A stretch of DNA of 64,000 nt from the NCBI GenBank assembly GCA_022766945.1, contig JALEOU010000042.1, positions 1 to 64,000 on the forward strand. Reading direction: 5' to 3'. The position numbers were made by a program, and so were the translations under genes. The DNA is from Fusicatenibacter sp. (GTDB taxonomy: Bacteria; Bacillota; Clostridia; Lachnospirales; Lachnospiraceae). Shown piece after piece: positions 54,142-63,470 of this stretch; the first letter of the stretch is position 1, and each line of letters opens with the position of its first letter. The notes beneath the pieces are model-generated. The model ran no database searches. It was not told the origin of the DNA and saw nothing but the letters and a program-made list of their open reading frames with translations.

Positions 54142-54444
54142 ATGGTAAAGCATATTATTTTATGGACACTGAAAGAGGATTATTCAGAGAGCGAGCGAGA
54201 AGAAATCAAGGCTGGAATCAAAGAGGGACTGGAAGGACTCAAAGGTCAGATTCCCGGCCTTTTGGATATTCACGTGATTACGGAAAGACTGGAAAGCTCC
54301 ACTGCGGATCTGATGTTGGATTCTTCCTTTGAAAATCAAGCTGCATTGAAAGGTTATTCTACTCACCCGGCTCATGTGGCGGTGGCAAACGGGAAGGTAA
54401 GACCCTACACCAAGACAAGAAGCTGTCTGGATTTTGAAGTCTGA
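54142..54444 (+). CDS. Dabb family (stress-responsive A/B barrel) protein
   Basis: 100-residue ferredoxin-fold protein beginning MVKHIILWTLKE, with the typical ending HPAHVAVANGKVRPYTKTRS. The family is small and usually dimeric; bacterial members have no settled function. The ATG at 54142 follows GAGGAGAGAACTT. Confidence 0.85.
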   Translation: MVKHIILWTLKEDYSESEREEIKAGIKEGLEGLKGQIPGLLDIHVITERLESSTADLMLDSSFENQAALKGYSTHPAHVAVANGKVRPYTKTRSCLDFEV

Positions 54445-54465
54445 ATGGATGGGAGGACTAAAATT

Positions 54466-54642
54466 ATGATCTTTGAAACCTGGTATTATGAAGTTGTCAG
54501 TATTGATGGAGACTATGCGAATCTGAAAAGAACGGATGAGGAGACGGATGATGAAAAGCTGGTGGCAAGAGCGCTGCTGCCGCCGGAAATCACGGTAGGA
54601 AGCAGACTGAAATATGAAATGCTCCAGTACGAACTTATTTAA
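54466..54642 (+). CDS. Small conserved protein, possibly DUF3006-like
   Basis: 58 residues starting MIFETWYYEVVSIDGDY and containing LVARALLPPEITVGSRLKYE. The pattern 'DGDYA...V.R..LP....G..L' recalls DUF3006 proteins, but this is loose. Good ribosome site GGGAGGACTAAAATT, 21 bases after the Dabb gene, so likely translated. Function unknown. Confidence 0.6.
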   Translation: MIFETWYYEVVSIDGDYANLKRTDEETDDEKLVARALLPPEITVGSRLKYEMLQYELI

Positions 54643-54877
54643 ATGACATGATACCAGGATTAATTCGCGGTGACACCTGAATGGTAACCGGGCATCCTGG
54701 TGGTACACAAGAAAACCCCTGCCCCTCGTAATCGTTGGGACAGGGAGTGTCTTCCCTCAGACCGATCACACTGCAGACAGTTTATCATAGGCATCTTTGA
54801 TCCAGTTTGCACAGCGTCCGTTGCCATCTGACAGTAACCGGTATGCCATCAGGATTTTTCAAAATAAAAAAATATAC
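54643..54877. other. Gap with possible gene remnant
   Basis: No full gene. On the minus strand a stretch (about 54778-54850) reads LLSDGNGRCANWIKDAYDKL and stops, with an upstream stop, so it is at most a C-terminal relic. Imperfect hairpins such as ACCAGGAT/ATCCTGGT (about 54652-54705) are visible; no T-run follows. Confidence 0.35.
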
Positions 54878-54971
54878 TTGCCAATTTGGCCGTGGTTTTG
54901 TTATGATAGGAACAGGACGCGACCGTTTACCAAGTAGATGTGCAAACCTTTGACAAGGTTTGCATTTTTTT
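54878..54971 (+). promoter_or_regulatory. Promoter followed at once by an intrinsic terminator
   Basis: TTGCCA (54878-54883), 18-base spacer, TATGAT (54902-54907). About 30 bases after the predicted start, TGCAAACCTT (54941-54950) pairs perfectly with AAGGTTTGCA (54955-54964), followed by seven T residues. The next gene begins 54 bases further on. The layout suggests attenuation of the Cys/His-rich protein gene, or a very short RNA. Confidence 0.65.
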
Positions 54972-55024
54972 CTTTTGTAGGAAAAACGGAGCGGAATCAT
55001 GACGTAATCAGGAGGAAAACAAAA

Positions 55025-55378
55025 ATGGAAATGAAGAAGAACTGCCCTGGATGTTCCAGAAACTGTGAGTTAATTGCACCGCACTGTGAGCGGGGAGTGG
55101 AATACGCGAAGACAGGTGTGCTGCCGGAAAAGCCTTCTCATGGCCATCAGGGTCATCTGAAATTTGAGAAGAGGGAACAGCAGCTGACGATGAAGTATCT
55201 GCACCACGCGGTAGCTGCTGCGGATCATGGTGGATTTACCCTGGATATGGCGGAGCATATGTTTGAGGTATTGACAGACGAAGAGACCGTCACGCTGATG
55301 AACCTGCTGGAAAAGCTGTCCGATCACTGGATGGCGATTGCCCCCGAAAAACCGCACCATGGAGGTCATGGGCACTGA
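55025..55378 (+). CDS. Cys/His-rich small protein, unknown function
   Basis: 117 residues. The N-terminus has a four-cysteine cluster CPGCSRNCELIAPHCERG; the tail is histidine-rich (KPHHGGHGH), with a further SHGHQGH near residue 40. The middle (about 65-105) is helical, EHMFEVLTDEETVTLMNLLE, similar to the last helices of MarR-type regulators. A metal-binding or metal-sensing role is plausible but unproven. Ribosome site AGGAGG, and an attenuator-like terminator in the leader. Confidence 0.75.
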   Translation: MEMKKNCPGCSRNCELIAPHCERGVEYAKTGVLPEKPSHGHQGHLKFEKREQQLTMKYLHHAVAAADHGGFTLDMAEHMFEVLTDEETVTLMNLLEKLSDHWMAIAPEKPHHGGHGH

Positions 55379-55437
55379 GCAGTCGTCAGAAAAACGGTTT
55401 TTCCGGATGAGAACAAAAAGAAGGAGTGGATCAGAAC

Positions 55438-55962
55438 ATGGATGCAATTGAGAATATCATGAGAAGGAAAAGTATCCGAACGTATTCGGAACGCGCGATC
55501 AGTGAGCAGGATCTCCATGCAATTCTTGCAGCAGGTATGAGCGGCCCGAGCTGTGTCAATGCGAGAGACTGGTCTTTTCTTGTGATTCAGGACAAAGAAA
55601 CACTGCAGAAGATGGCGGATAAAAACGGACGTCCGGCGGAGCCTCTGCGCCATGCAGCGCTTGGCATTCTTGTGTGCGGAGATCTGCAGAAAGCATTTTC
55701 GAAGGCGCCGGACTATTGGGTGATTGACTGTTCGATTGCGGCACAGAATATGATACTCTGTGCCAACGCGCTGGGAATCGGTTCCGTCTGGCTCGGCACC
55801 TGGCCGCAGATGGAGCGGGTGAAAGGGCAGACGGAACTCTTTGGACTGCCGGAGCACATCGTGCCTCATTCGATTCTGGCTTTTGGTTACTCAGACGAGA
55901 CAGGTCTTCCAAGAGAAGAACAGTACGATGAGGCCTGCGTGCATATGGAACGGTGGGATTAG
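55438..55962 (+). CDS. Nitroreductase-family protein
   Basis: 174-residue FMN-dependent oxidoreductase. The FMN-binding N-terminus has RRKSIRTYSERAIS and the second site AAGMSGPSCVNARDWSF; C-terminal LAFGYSDETGLPREEQYD is typical. Substrate unknown. The ATG at 55438 with AAGGAGTGG upstream. Its stop overlaps the convergent GH91 gene by 4 bases. Confidence 0.9.
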   Translation: MDAIENIMRRKSIRTYSERAISEQDLHAILAAGMSGPSCVNARDWSFLVIQDKETLQKMADKNGRPAEPLRHAALGILVCGDLQKAFSKAPDYWVIDCSIAAQNMILCANALGIGSVWLGTWPQMERVKGQTELFGLPEHIVPHSILAFGYSDETGLPREEQYDEACVHMERWD

Positions 55963-57332
55963 ATCGCTTCTCCCGGCAGCGGAGTGGGGCGAAAGGCATT
56001 CACGGTTTTGTCAAGAACGACCTGAGTGGCGCTTCCGGAATCCAGAACGGTATTCAGAATTGCCTCTTTTTCGACCTGTACGGTGATTACATCAAGTGCT
56101 GACGGTTGAACAGTACTGGTCAGGGCATTTACCTGAGCCTGAAAACAGGAATCGGAAGCTTCGGATGGTGCGCTGGAGGTTCTGGCAACGATGTGATTAT
56201 TGGCGATATAGTTGCCGCTGCCGGAGACAATGCGCAGAATGACAGGTCTTGCGCCATCAGGCCGGATCGATGCTGCAGCGATGGTCTCCGAAATGTGATT
56301 CGAGAGGATGGAATTGTCATTTCCGCTGATATGAAGGAGACCATACAGGTCATCCAGACCGTTGTCATATCCCAGCATCGGCGCCCAGGGCTCCTGATCA
56401 CGAAGAAAATGATTCGAGGAGATGGCATTTTCCGTACAATTGTTTTCGAATATCAGCATTCCCGGATAAAAGGAATGAAAACGGTTGCCGGTAATCACAG
56501 AGCGGGATACGTGATCGAAACAGACACTGCTTGCACCCCGCGGAAAGACGTTATTCGAGGTAAGTAAGAGGCCCCCGAAATTCTGCGCAAAAATGGTATA
56601 TCCTTTATAGCCGGCGCCCATCAGATTGTCGGTTATTTTGGAGGCCTGTCCCCACTCTCTAAGTTCGATACAGTTTCCACATTCCGCGATAAAATTGTCA
56701 TGGATTGACAGTGCGTCCGCATGGTAAATTGTAATTCCGTGCTCCAGATAGACAAAGCCCATACCTGTAATCCGGAAGGAATCCTGGGCACCTGCCACAT
56801 AGATACCGGTTTTCCCGTTGGTATAGGTGTTTTCCGGATTTGGGATGTGGGAACCGTCTTCTGTAAAATGCAGTCCGTCAATGCAGAAGTTTTCAAATTC
56901 TACCGAGCTGATGCGGGGATTACCAGATCGCTTAATATAAAATGCGGCCCCTGCAGATTCGGCATCGCCTTCTTTTGGGGTGAGATCGACAAGGATGCGG
57001 CTACCGCCCGGCCACAGCTCGTGGAGCGATGCCCACTCGCTTTCGGGAAGATTATAGCGGATACTGGAAGAAACAAACCCGTGTCCGGAACCTGATAATT
57101 TCAGATAACTGATATCAATTACAACCTGTGTGCGGAGGTGGTAATCACCGGAAGGGATAAAAATAACAGCACCTGGTTTGCCCCCTTCGTTCGAATTGGA
57201 ATTTGTCTGCCTTCTTTTAATATCAGCGATGATGCTGTTGAGAACTTCACCGATATCTTCGTACGGATTGCCGACGCTCCAGTTGGTCACGTCATAGTAA
57301 TTCTTACTGCATGATAATTTCTGTACTTCCAT
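55959..57332 (-). CDS. GH91 inulin fructotransferase / difructose-anhydride III enzyme
   Basis: 457-residue right-handed beta-helix of family GH91, which converts inulin ends to difructose anhydride III (or I), and in reverse hydrolyses the dianhydride. Highly conserved segments: FIPSGDYHLRTQVVIDISYL, FRITGMGFVYLEHGITIY, HDNFIAECGNCIELR, VFPRGASSVCFD and FENNCTENAISSNHFLRD. Asp212 and Glu223 sit 11 residues apart, as do the catalytic Asp233 and Glu244 reported for a Bacillus enzyme. There is no signal peptide, so unlike secreted inulin fructotransferases it would act on imported DFA. The promoter and operator lie directly upstream. Ribosome site (GAAAGGAATA) is weak and about 20 bases away. 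Confidence 0.93.
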   Translation of the reverse strand: MEVQKLSCSKNYYDVTNWSVGNPYEDIGEVLNSIIADIKRRQTNSNSNEGGKPGAVIFIPSGDYHLRTQVVIDISYLKLSGSGHGFVSSSIRYNLPESEWASLHELWPGGSRILVDLTPKEGDAESAGAAFYIKRSGNPRISSVEFENFCIDGLHFTEDGSHIPNPENTYTNGKTGIYVAGAQDSFRITGMGFVYLEHGITIYHADALSIHDNFIAECGNCIELREWGQASKITDNLMGAGYKGYTIFAQNFGGLLLTSNNVFPRGASSVCFDHVSRSVITGNRFHSFYPGMLIFENNCTENAISSNHFLRDQEPWAPMLGYDNGLDDLYGLLHISGNDNSILSNHISETIAAASIRPDGARPVILRIVSGSGNYIANNHIVARTSSAPSEASDSCFQAQVNALTSTVQPSALDVITVQVEKEAILNTVLDSGSATQVVLDKTVNAFRPTPLPGEAI

Positions 57333-57390
57333 TTCTTATTCTGTTCTTATTCCTTTCTTTGTGACAGTTTCCGTGGATCATTCTGCATAC

Positions 57391-57428
57391 AGTATAGTGC
57401 ATGAAAAATATGATGTCAAACGTTTTCA
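57391..57428 (-). promoter_or_regulatory. GH91 promoter with LacI-type operator on the -35 box
   Basis: Minus strand TTGACA (57419-57414), 17-base spacer, TATACT (57396-57391). The sequence TGAAAACGTTTGACA (57428-57414, minus) covers the -35 box and has the CG-centred half-palindrome of LacI-family operators, similar to TGAAAACGTTTTCA. This suggests repression by the divergent LacI regulator at 57601. Confidence 0.8.
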
Positions 57429-57546
57429 TGACAAGAAAGGACGAAAATAAGGATATAAAATATGGATTCCCGTATCTTTTTTTATAAAATGAAAGTAAAA
57501 TGAAAATATTTTCACCGGAATGTGCGTTTTCCGGTTTCCTTTTTTG

Positions 57547-57562
57547 TGGTATGATGATACCA
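57547..57562 (+). promoter_or_regulatory. Palindrome at the lacI promoter
   Basis: TGGTAT-GATG-ATACCA, 6-bp arms. TATGAT (57550-57555) inside it may be the -10 box of the regulator gene, with a weak -35 (TTTTCC, 57527-57532). The overlap would suit autoregulation. Confidence 0.5.
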
Positions 57563-57600
57563 GAGTCAAAAGGTGAGCAAGTGATGAGAGAGGTCTTTTC

Positions 57601-58593
57601 ATGAATAAAGTGAAAATTACAGATATTGCAGAGCGAAGCGGTGTTTCGCTTACCACAGTTTCCAGATATTTCAACCACCCGGAGCTTCTGTCACAGGAAA
57701 CGCAGGAGAAGATCAGACAGGCCATTGAGGATCTGAACTACCGGCAGGATCATCTGGCCCGCATTCTGGTCACCGGAGAGTCCAATCTGGTGGGAGTGAT
57801 TTTTCCGCATCTGCATTTAAGCTTTTATACCGAACTGCTGAATCAGCTGGTCAGATATGGAAAAGAAAAGGGTTACAATTTCATTGTCTATACCTCGGAC
57901 GAGTCAAGGGAAGAAGAAATTCAGATGATTCAGAGTCTGCTTTCCTACCGGATCAAAGGGCTGATTTTGCTGAGCCATCTCCTTTCTGCCAGCGAGATTG
58001 AGGCACTTCCGGTTCCTGTGATTTCCATCGAGCGTACAGGCGGTAACTTTAAACAGATTAACAATGATAACTTTACTGGCGGAAAACTGGCGGCAGATCT
58101 CCTGATCCGCAATGGCTGCGAAGTCTTTCTTCATATCAATAATGATTTCCGGGAGGACTGGCCTTCGTTTAAACGGATTCTGGGGTTCGAATATGAGGTG
58201 AAGAACCGCTGCTATGAACGTTTGATTGAAAAGAAGTTTACTGACACGTATACGCAGGAAGCTACCGAATCCATGGGGAAAACGGTTCGCTATATTATGG
58301 AAAAATATCCTGGAAAAAAGATTGGCGTTTTCTGTTCCAATGATGACATCGCCAGCCTTTTTGAAAAACAGTGCATTCAAAACGGGATTGCGATTCCCGA
58401 TACGATAGAACTTGTGGGATATGACAATTCCCCCGTATCTAACTATGCGATCTATCCGATTACGTCCATCGATCAGAATATTCCGCTGATGGCGCAAATC
58501 GCGATTCAGTCACTGGAAAACTATCTTCCCTATGAGAGTATGGTTCCTGCTGCCTTGATTGAAAAAGAAACAACAAGCCGCGGGAAAGCCTGA
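57601..58593 (+). CDS. LacI-family transcriptional regulator
   Basis: 330 residues. N-terminal helix-turn-helix KITDIAERSGVSLTTVSRYF at 4-23, then a periplasmic-binding-like sensor domain (NLVGVIFPHLHLSFYTELLN, CSNDDIASLFEKQ, VGYDNSPVSNYAIYPITSID). It is divergent from GH91 and probably represses it; the inducer may be a fructose dianhydride or fructose-derived sugar. Ribosome site GAGAGAGG. Confidence 0.92.
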   Translation: MNKVKITDIAERSGVSLTTVSRYFNHPELLSQETQEKIRQAIEDLNYRQDHLARILVTGESNLVGVIFPHLHLSFYTELLNQLVRYGKEKGYNFIVYTSDESREEEIQMIQSLLSYRIKGLILLSHLLSASEIEALPVPVISIERTGGNFKQINNDNFTGGKLAADLLIRNGCEVFLHINNDFREDWPSFKRILGFEYEVKNRCYERLIEKKFTDTYTQEATESMGKTVRYIMEKYPGKKIGVFCSNDDIASLFEKQCIQNGIAIPDTIELVGYDNSPVSNYAIYPITSIDQNIPLMAQIAIQSLENYLPYESMVPAALIEKETTSRGKA

Positions 58594-58629
58594 CGCACAA
58601 CGTGAATCAAAGGAAAGGAAACAGACACA

Positions 58630-58734
58630 ATGGGACATGTATACTTTGTACGGCACGGCCAGACTATCTGGAATGTGGAAAATAAAATCTGTGGAGCTAC
58701 AGATATTGCGCTGACGAAATTTTGGAATGTGTGA
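58630..58734 (+). pseudogene. N-terminal fragment of a histidine phosphatase
   Basis: 35 codons beginning MGHVYFVRHGQTIWNVENKI, the RHG phospho-histidine signature of the phosphoglycerate mutase-like family, then CGATDIALTK. After ALT the frame diverges (FWNV) and stops. Full members have about 180-220 residues. A truncation remnant with a ribosome site still present (AAAGGAAACAGA). Confidence 0.8.
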
Positions 58735-58747
58735 GGGGAAGAACAGG

Positions 58748-58975
58748 ATGAAGTATAAAGTATTGCGGATCGAAGAAGATCTTGATTTTGGCTGTGAGGA
58801 ACGTCCCGAAGGCCAGAAAGTGCTGGCAGTTGTTACCCTGCAGGATGAAAATGGAAAATCCAAAGTGATCAAAGCGGAGGATGATCAACTGTACAGAGAC
58901 GGAATCTGCGAGGGAGATATCGTAGAACTTGAACAAGAGAATAGAATAACAAAGAAACAGTGGCTGCCGCACTAA
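58748..58975 (+). CDS. Small protein of unknown function
   Basis: 75 residues starting MKYKVLRIEEDLDFGCEERP; acidic, no membrane segment, and with an apparent SH3-like pattern (AVVTLQDENGKSKVIKAEDD... GDIVELEQ). I do not recognise a family. Ribosome site AGGGG about 10 bases before the ATG. Its last codons overlap the left arm of a terminator stem. Confidence 0.6.
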   Translation: MKYKVLRIEEDLDFGCEERPEGQKVLAVVTLQDENGKSKVIKAEDDQLYRDGICEGDIVELEQENRITKKQWLPH

Positions 58976-59001
58976 AAGTGTGGCGTCCACTGTTTCTTTG
59001 T
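58949..59001. terminator. Long stem between convergent small gene and V-ATPase operon
   Basis: ACAAAGAAACAGTGG (58949-58963) pairs perfectly with CCACTGTTTCTTTGT (58987-59001); the loop holds GCCGCACT/AGTGTGGC. It overlaps the end of the upstream gene and lies 18 bases from the end of atpD, so it can serve both strands. The T content is within the stem rather than after it. Confidence 0.7.
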
Positions 59002-59018
59002 GGGTATGACAGGATGAT

Positions 59019-59642
59019 TCATCCTGCTTTGGTTTTTCTCTGTTTGATTACTTTCAGTCTGGTGAATTCTTCCCGTTCTTTTTCCTCCAGCGCCTCCGCG
59101 ATGTCCTTGGACAACTGCATGTAGTGCGGGATAGTGATGTTCTTCAGTGCATTGGCCCTTTTCTGCGTCTTTTTGATGGCCGCAGCCAGACGGTAAGCGG
59201 AGTTCTCAATCATGGACAGGTTCAGGGTCAGCTCTTTCACCTTCTCAAAAGCCTGACGTGCCTGATCCAGAGATTCCTTTGTGCTGTAATAAGCGTAGGT
59301 AGGGGCCTGACCGGACGGGTCGGCTTCCACCAGCGGGATTTCCACACCCATGATGCTTCGGGTTTTAATCCGGATGGACTGCTCCTCGGGAACGGTGTAG
59401 GATACGGTCTGAACGTTGGTGATACCCATCTCCATATTGGCAATCTGCAGAGCGGCATAGGCTTCGCGGAAAGTCACATCAATCTGACACTGAATCTCTT
59501 TTGCCTGATCGATCATGCCCATCAGTTCGCGAATCAGAATGTTCCGTTTTTTGTCCATCAGGTCAAAGCCCATGTGGGCCAGTTTCAGAGAGTTTTTCGC
59601 AAGAATCAGATTTCCCTTGGTAGGAAAAGTATTCGGATCCAT
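59019..59642 (-). CDS. atpD: V-type ATPase subunit D
   Basis: Central-stalk rotor subunit, about 207 residues, almost wholly alpha-helical coiled coil (MDPNTFPTKGNLILAKNSLK, then QLSKDIAEALEEKEREEF). The GTG at 59654 would sit immediately on the ribosome site, whereas the ATG at 59642 is 11 bases after AAGGAG and is preferred. It is the last gene of the operon, 15 bases after atpB. Confidence 0.92.
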   Translation of the reverse strand: MDPNTFPTKGNLILAKNSLKLAHMGFDLMDKKRNILIRELMGMIDQAKEIQCQIDVTFREAYAALQIANMEMGITNVQTVSYTVPEEQSIRIKTRSIMGVEIPLVEADPSGQAPTYAYYSTKESLDQARQAFEKVKELTLNLSMIENSAYRLAAAIKKTQKRANALKNITIPHYMQLSKDIAEALEEKEREEFTRLKVIKQRKTKAG

Positions 59643-59657
59643 TTCAGATATCACTCC

Positions 59658-61085
59658 TTATTCATTCATAGCATCGGCCTCGGCTCTGGCCTGTGCTGCC
59701 GGATCGATTGTAGTTGGATGATAGTACCGATCCAGTACTTTCGTATCCACACGATCCAGTTCTTCTCTCGGAAGAAGTCCCAGCAGATCCCAGGCTTTAT
59801 CCAGAGTATCTGTGATGGAACGGTTCTCATCCATGCCCTGCCCGATAAACTGATGCTCGAAGGCATTTCCAAAGACCAGATACTGTTTGTCGATCGGTGA
59901 GAGCTCGTCTTCACCGATAACGGATGCCAGAGAACGGGCATCTCCCACCTTTGCGTAGCAGGAGAACAGCTGATTGGCTACATCCTGATGATCCGCTCTT
60001 GTGTAGCCCTCGCCGATACCGTCTTTCATCAGACGGGAAAGGCTTGGCAGCACACTGATCGGCGGATAGATGGACTGCCCGTGGAGCTGGCGGTCCAGAA
60101 CGATCTGCCCTTCGGTGATATAACCGGTCAGGTCAGGGATCGGGTGTGTGATGTCGTCATTTGGCATGGTCAGAATCGGAATCTGGGTAACAGAGCCATC
60201 GACTCCGTCTACGATACCTGCACGTTCGTACAGGGTGGCCAGCTCGCTGTACAGATATCCGGGATAACCCTTACGGGAAGGAATTTCGCCGCGGGAGGAG
60301 GAAACCTCACGCATGGCCTCGCAGAAGGAAGTGATGTCTGTCAGGATCACCAGGATGTGCATGCCTTTTTCAAATGCCAGATATTCGGCGGCAGTCAGCG
60401 CAACCTTAGGAGTAATCAGACGCTCAACCACCGGATCATTGGCCAGGTTCAGGAACATGACAACGTGATCAGATACACCGCTTTCCTCGAAAGTACGGCG
60501 GAAGAATTCAGCGACATCATATTTGACACCCATAGCGGCAAAGACGATGGCAAATTTCTCATCCGAGTCTCCGCCAAGGGAGGCCTGCTGTACAATCTGG
60601 GCAGCCAGCTGATCATGGGGAAGACCGTTTCCTGAGAAGATCGGGAGTTTCTGTCCGCGGATCAGCGTTGTCAGACCATCGATCGCTGAGATACCGGTAT
60701 GGATATAGTTTCTGGGATATTTACGGGTAACCGGGTTCAGCGGCATACCGTTGATGTTTAGGTGTACTTCCGAATCGATGGGACCCAGACCGTCGATCGG
60801 CTTTCCGATTCCGTCGAAGGTACGTCCCAGGATATCCTCGGAAAGCGCGATCTCCATCGGATGTCCGGTGAGACGGGTGTGAGTATTGTTAAGGGACATA
60901 TTGGAAGTTCCCTCAAAGACCTGGATAATGGCTTTGTCTTCATAGACGGCCACAATACGGCCTGATTTTTTTTCTGTGCCATCGATGGTGAATTCGACGA
61001 TTTCCTCATAAAATGCGTTTTTGACGCCTTCCAGGACAACCAGAGGGCCATTTACCTCACTGAGGCCTAAATATTCAATTGCCAT
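59658..61085 (-). CDS. atpB: V-type ATPase subunit B (non-catalytic)
   Basis: 475 residues. Beta-barrel N-terminal domain, then the nucleotide-binding domain without a canonical Walker A ([13 protein letters not shown] region), followed by [20 protein letters not shown] and [16 protein letters not shown]. This is the regulatory, non-hydrolytic subunit that alternates with A in the head. Ribosome site GGAGGGAATTCC. 15 bases after atpA. Confidence 0.97.
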   Translation of the reverse strand: MAIEYLGLSEVNGPLVVLEGVKNAFYEEIVEFTIDGTEKKSGRIVAVYEDKAIIQVFEGTSNMSLNNTHTRLTGHPMEIALSEDILGRTFDGIGKPIDGLGPIDSEVHLNINGMPLNPVTRKYPRNYIHTGISAIDGLTTLIRGQKLPIFSGNGLPHDQLAAQIVQQASLGGDSDEKFAIVFAAMGVKYDVAEFFRRTFEESGVSDHVVMFLNLANDPVVERLITPKVALTAAEYLAFEKGMHILVILTDITSFCEAMREVSSSRGEIPSRKGYPGYLYSELATLYERAGIVDGVDGSVTQIPILTMPNDDITHPIPDLTGYITEGQIVLDRQLHGQSIYPPISVLPSLSRLMKDGIGEGYTRADHQDVANQLFSCYAKVGDARSLASVIGEDELSPIDKQYLVFGNAFEHQFIGQGMDENRSITDTLDKAWDLLGLLPREELDRVDTKVLDRYYHPTTIDPAAQARAEADAMNE

Positions 61086-61100
61086 AATGGAATTCCCTCC

Positions 61101-62867
61101 TTAACCATTCTTCTCAAGCACCTTGTCATAGAAGGTGTCGATTGCTTTTTTGTAGTCGTCAAACAGATCCAGGCGGTCGTTGGGTACGTCGTACTTGATG
61201 GCGATCACACGGTCGAAAATCGTGTCTTCTTTCAGCACAGACATCGGCATGCCAAGTGTTACAAGGGCTTTGGACTTCTTGTAGAGATAGAGGATCACGT
61301 CCATCATCTTATACTGCTTTTCCAGGGAGACACAGGTATCGTCTTTGTGGAAAGCATTCTGCTGTAAGAAGCCAAGACGGATTACCCTTGCGATCTCCAG
61401 GGTGAGTTTCTGGTCATCGGGAAGCACATCACTTCCGATCAGCTTTACAATCTCCATCAGGGAACTCTCTGAATTCAGGATTGCCATCAGCTGGTTTCTC
61501 ATATCCACAAAGTTCTTATTGACATGATCCTTGTACCAGGGAGCGAGATCGCCCAGATACTCACTGTAGCTGGTGAGCCAGTGAATGGCCGGAAAATGAC
61601 GGGAGTAAGCCAGCGATTTATCCAGTCCCCAGAAACAGCGGACGAAACGCTTGGTATTCATGGTAACAGGTTCGGAGAAGTCGCCGCCCTGAGGAGAGAC
61701 AGCTCCGATAATGGAGACGCTTCCTTCGGCACCGTTCAGGGTCTGCATCATGCCGGCGCGCTCGTAGAACGCGGACAGCCGGGATGCCAGATAAGCCGGG
61801 AAACCTTCCTCGGCAGGCATTTCCTCCAGACGGCCGGACAGCTCACGCAAAGCCTCCGCCCAGCGGGAGGTGGAGTCTGCCATGATGGCTACATCGTAGC
61901 CCATGTCACGGTAATATTCCGCCAGGGTCAGACCGGAGTACAGCGAAGCCTCACGGGCAGCCACAGGCATGTTGGAGGTATTGGCAATCAGTGTGGTACG
62001 GTCCATCAGAGGATTTCCGCTTTTTGGATCGATCAGTTCCTGGAACTCTTCGAGTACCTGGGTCATCTCGTTTCCGCGCTCTCCGCAGCCGATGTAAATG
62101 ATGATATCGGCGTTGGACCATTTTGCGATCTGATGCTGTGTCATGGTTTTACCGGTTCCGAATCCTCCGGGGATCGCAGCGGTGCCGCCCTTTGCAATCG
62201 GGAACATCGTATCGAGAATACGCTGACCGGTGATCAGAGGTTCGCTGGCAGGGTAACGTTTCAATGTGGGCCGTGGTACACGGATAGGCCATTTTTGTGC
62301 CAGCGTCAGTGTGCGCTCGGTTCCGTTTTCCAGCTGAACTTTTACGATGGGGTCCAGTATGGTATACTGTCCATCGGGTGCAACCCAGGTTACTTGACCG
62401 TTAACATCCGGCGGAACCATCGATTTATGGAGAATGGAGCGGGTCTCCTGCGTCTCGGCGATCACAGCTCCGCCGAGTACCTCATCCCCTTTTGAAACTG
62501 TGACATGAACATCCCATTTCTTTTGTGTGTCCAGGGGATCCACAGAAACACCGCGGCTGATGTATTTTCCGGACTGCTTTGCAATCTCGGACAGGGGACG
62601 CTCAATACCGTCAAAGATGTTGTTCAGAATGCCGGGGCCAAGGGTAACAGACAGTGCATCGCCGGTAGCGATGACGGTTTCGCCAGGACGAAGTCCGGTG
62701 GTTTCCTCAAAGACCTGAATGGTAGTGGTATCTTTTGTCAGACCGATGACTTCCCCTACCAGACGATCTTCACCCACATAGACCATTTCGGACATTTTAA
62801 ATCCGGTGTTTCCTTTCAGATAAACAACCGGACCGTTGACGCCGTAAATAATTCCGGTTTTATTCAT
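61101..62867 (-). CDS. atpA: V-type ATPase catalytic subunit A
   Basis: 588 residues, the usual length. Walker A GGFGTGKT, the family's non-homologous insertion between about 110 and 190, and [20 protein letters not shown]. Drives rotation that pumps H+ or Na+. Overlaps the end of atpE by 8 bases and has ribosome site CGGAGG. Confidence 0.98.
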   Translation of the reverse strand: MNKTGIIYGVNGPVVYLKGNTGFKMSEMVYVGEDRLVGEVIGLTKDTTTIQVFEETTGLRPGETVIATGDALSVTLGPGILNNIFDGIERPLSEIAKQSGKYISRGVSVDPLDTQKKWDVHVTVSKGDEVLGGAVIAETQETRSILHKSMVPPDVNGQVTWVAPDGQYTILDPIVKVQLENGTERTLTLAQKWPIRVPRPTLKRYPASEPLITGQRILDTMFPIAKGGTAAIPGGFGTGKTMTQHQIAKWSNADIIIYIGCGERGNEMTQVLEEFQELIDPKSGNPLMDRTTLIANTSNMPVAAREASLYSGLTLAEYYRDMGYDVAIMADSTSRWAEALRELSGRLEEMPAEEGFPAYLASRLSAFYERAGMMQTLNGAEGSVSIIGAVSPQGGDFSEPVTMNTKRFVRCFWGLDKSLAYSRHFPAIHWLTSYSEYLGDLAPWYKDHVNKNFVDMRNQLMAILNSESSLMEIVKLIGSDVLPDDQKLTLEIARVIRLGFLQQNAFHKDDTCVSLEKQYKMMDVILYLYKKSKALVTLGMPMSVLKEDTIFDRVIAIKYDVPNDRLDLFDDYKKAIDTFYDKVLEKNG

Positions 62868-63447
62868 TGCCTATACCTCCGTGAAAGATGAAATTCTCCC
62901 GTTCCTCGGCGATCAGTGTGTCGAAGGAATTATCGATCAGAATGTTTTTGTCCGGGATGACTGCCCGGATACCGCCCAGGAAGGGCATGGAGGAAATAGT
63001 CAGTGTGACGGAAAGTTTCTTTTCCAGAGAAGCCTTGTGGCTTTCATCGGACGGATCCAGATACAGTTTGAGCGTATCGCTGCCTGCAAAGTCAAGCGCT
63101 TCGCGGATTTTGCGGGCGAGATAATCCTCATAGGAGGGATCCTTCTTGTAGGCATTCAGCTTTTCGCGTACTTCGGCAAAAAGCTGTTCTTTCAGTTCCA
63201 TATTTTTGCGTGACAGCTGGCGTTTGATCTGCAGCTGATCCGCGGAAAGAGACTTGTTGATGTCTCTTTTGGCTTTTTCTGTTTCGGCAGTTACTTCTTC
63301 CTCTGCCTGACGCAGTTTGATCTCTTTGTGCTCGTCAAAAAGCTGATCAAGCGCCTTTTGATGATCTGTGATCAGGCGCTCTGCCTCTTTGGATGCACAA
63401 TCGAGAGAATGTGTATAAAAATTCTGAAGTTTTTCTTCAGTTGTCAA
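62860..63447 (-). CDS. atpE: V-type ATPase subunit E (peripheral stalk)
   Basis: About 195 residues. N-terminal long helix with coiled-coil pattern (about 10-95), C-terminal globular domain (FLGGIRAVIPDKNILIDNSF). The start is decided by the ribosome site: GGAGG is directly adjacent to a GTG at 63456 but eight bases from a TTG at 63447, so the TTG is proposed. Forms the outer stalk that holds the head. Confidence 0.88.
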   Translation of the reverse strand: MTTEEKLQNFYTHSLDCASKEAERLITDHQKALDQLFDEHKEIKLRQAEEEVTAETEKAKRDINKSLSADQLQIKRQLSRKNMELKEQLFAEVREKLNAYKKDPSYEDYLARKIREALDFAGSDTLKLYLDPSDESHKASLEKKLSVTLTISSMPFLGGIRAVIPDKNILIDNSFDTLIAEERENFIFHGGIGNE

Positions 63448-63470
63448 TGTTGTCACCTCCAGGTTTTTTC

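Noticed and set aside
54785-55000. 71-codon minus-strand frame
   Set aside because: It crosses the promoter and terminator on the other strand and has no ribosome site.
57414-57428. Catabolite-response element at GH91
   Set aside because: TGAAAACGTTTGACA has one base too many to fit the cre consensus; a LacI-type operator fits better, although CcpA binding is not excluded.
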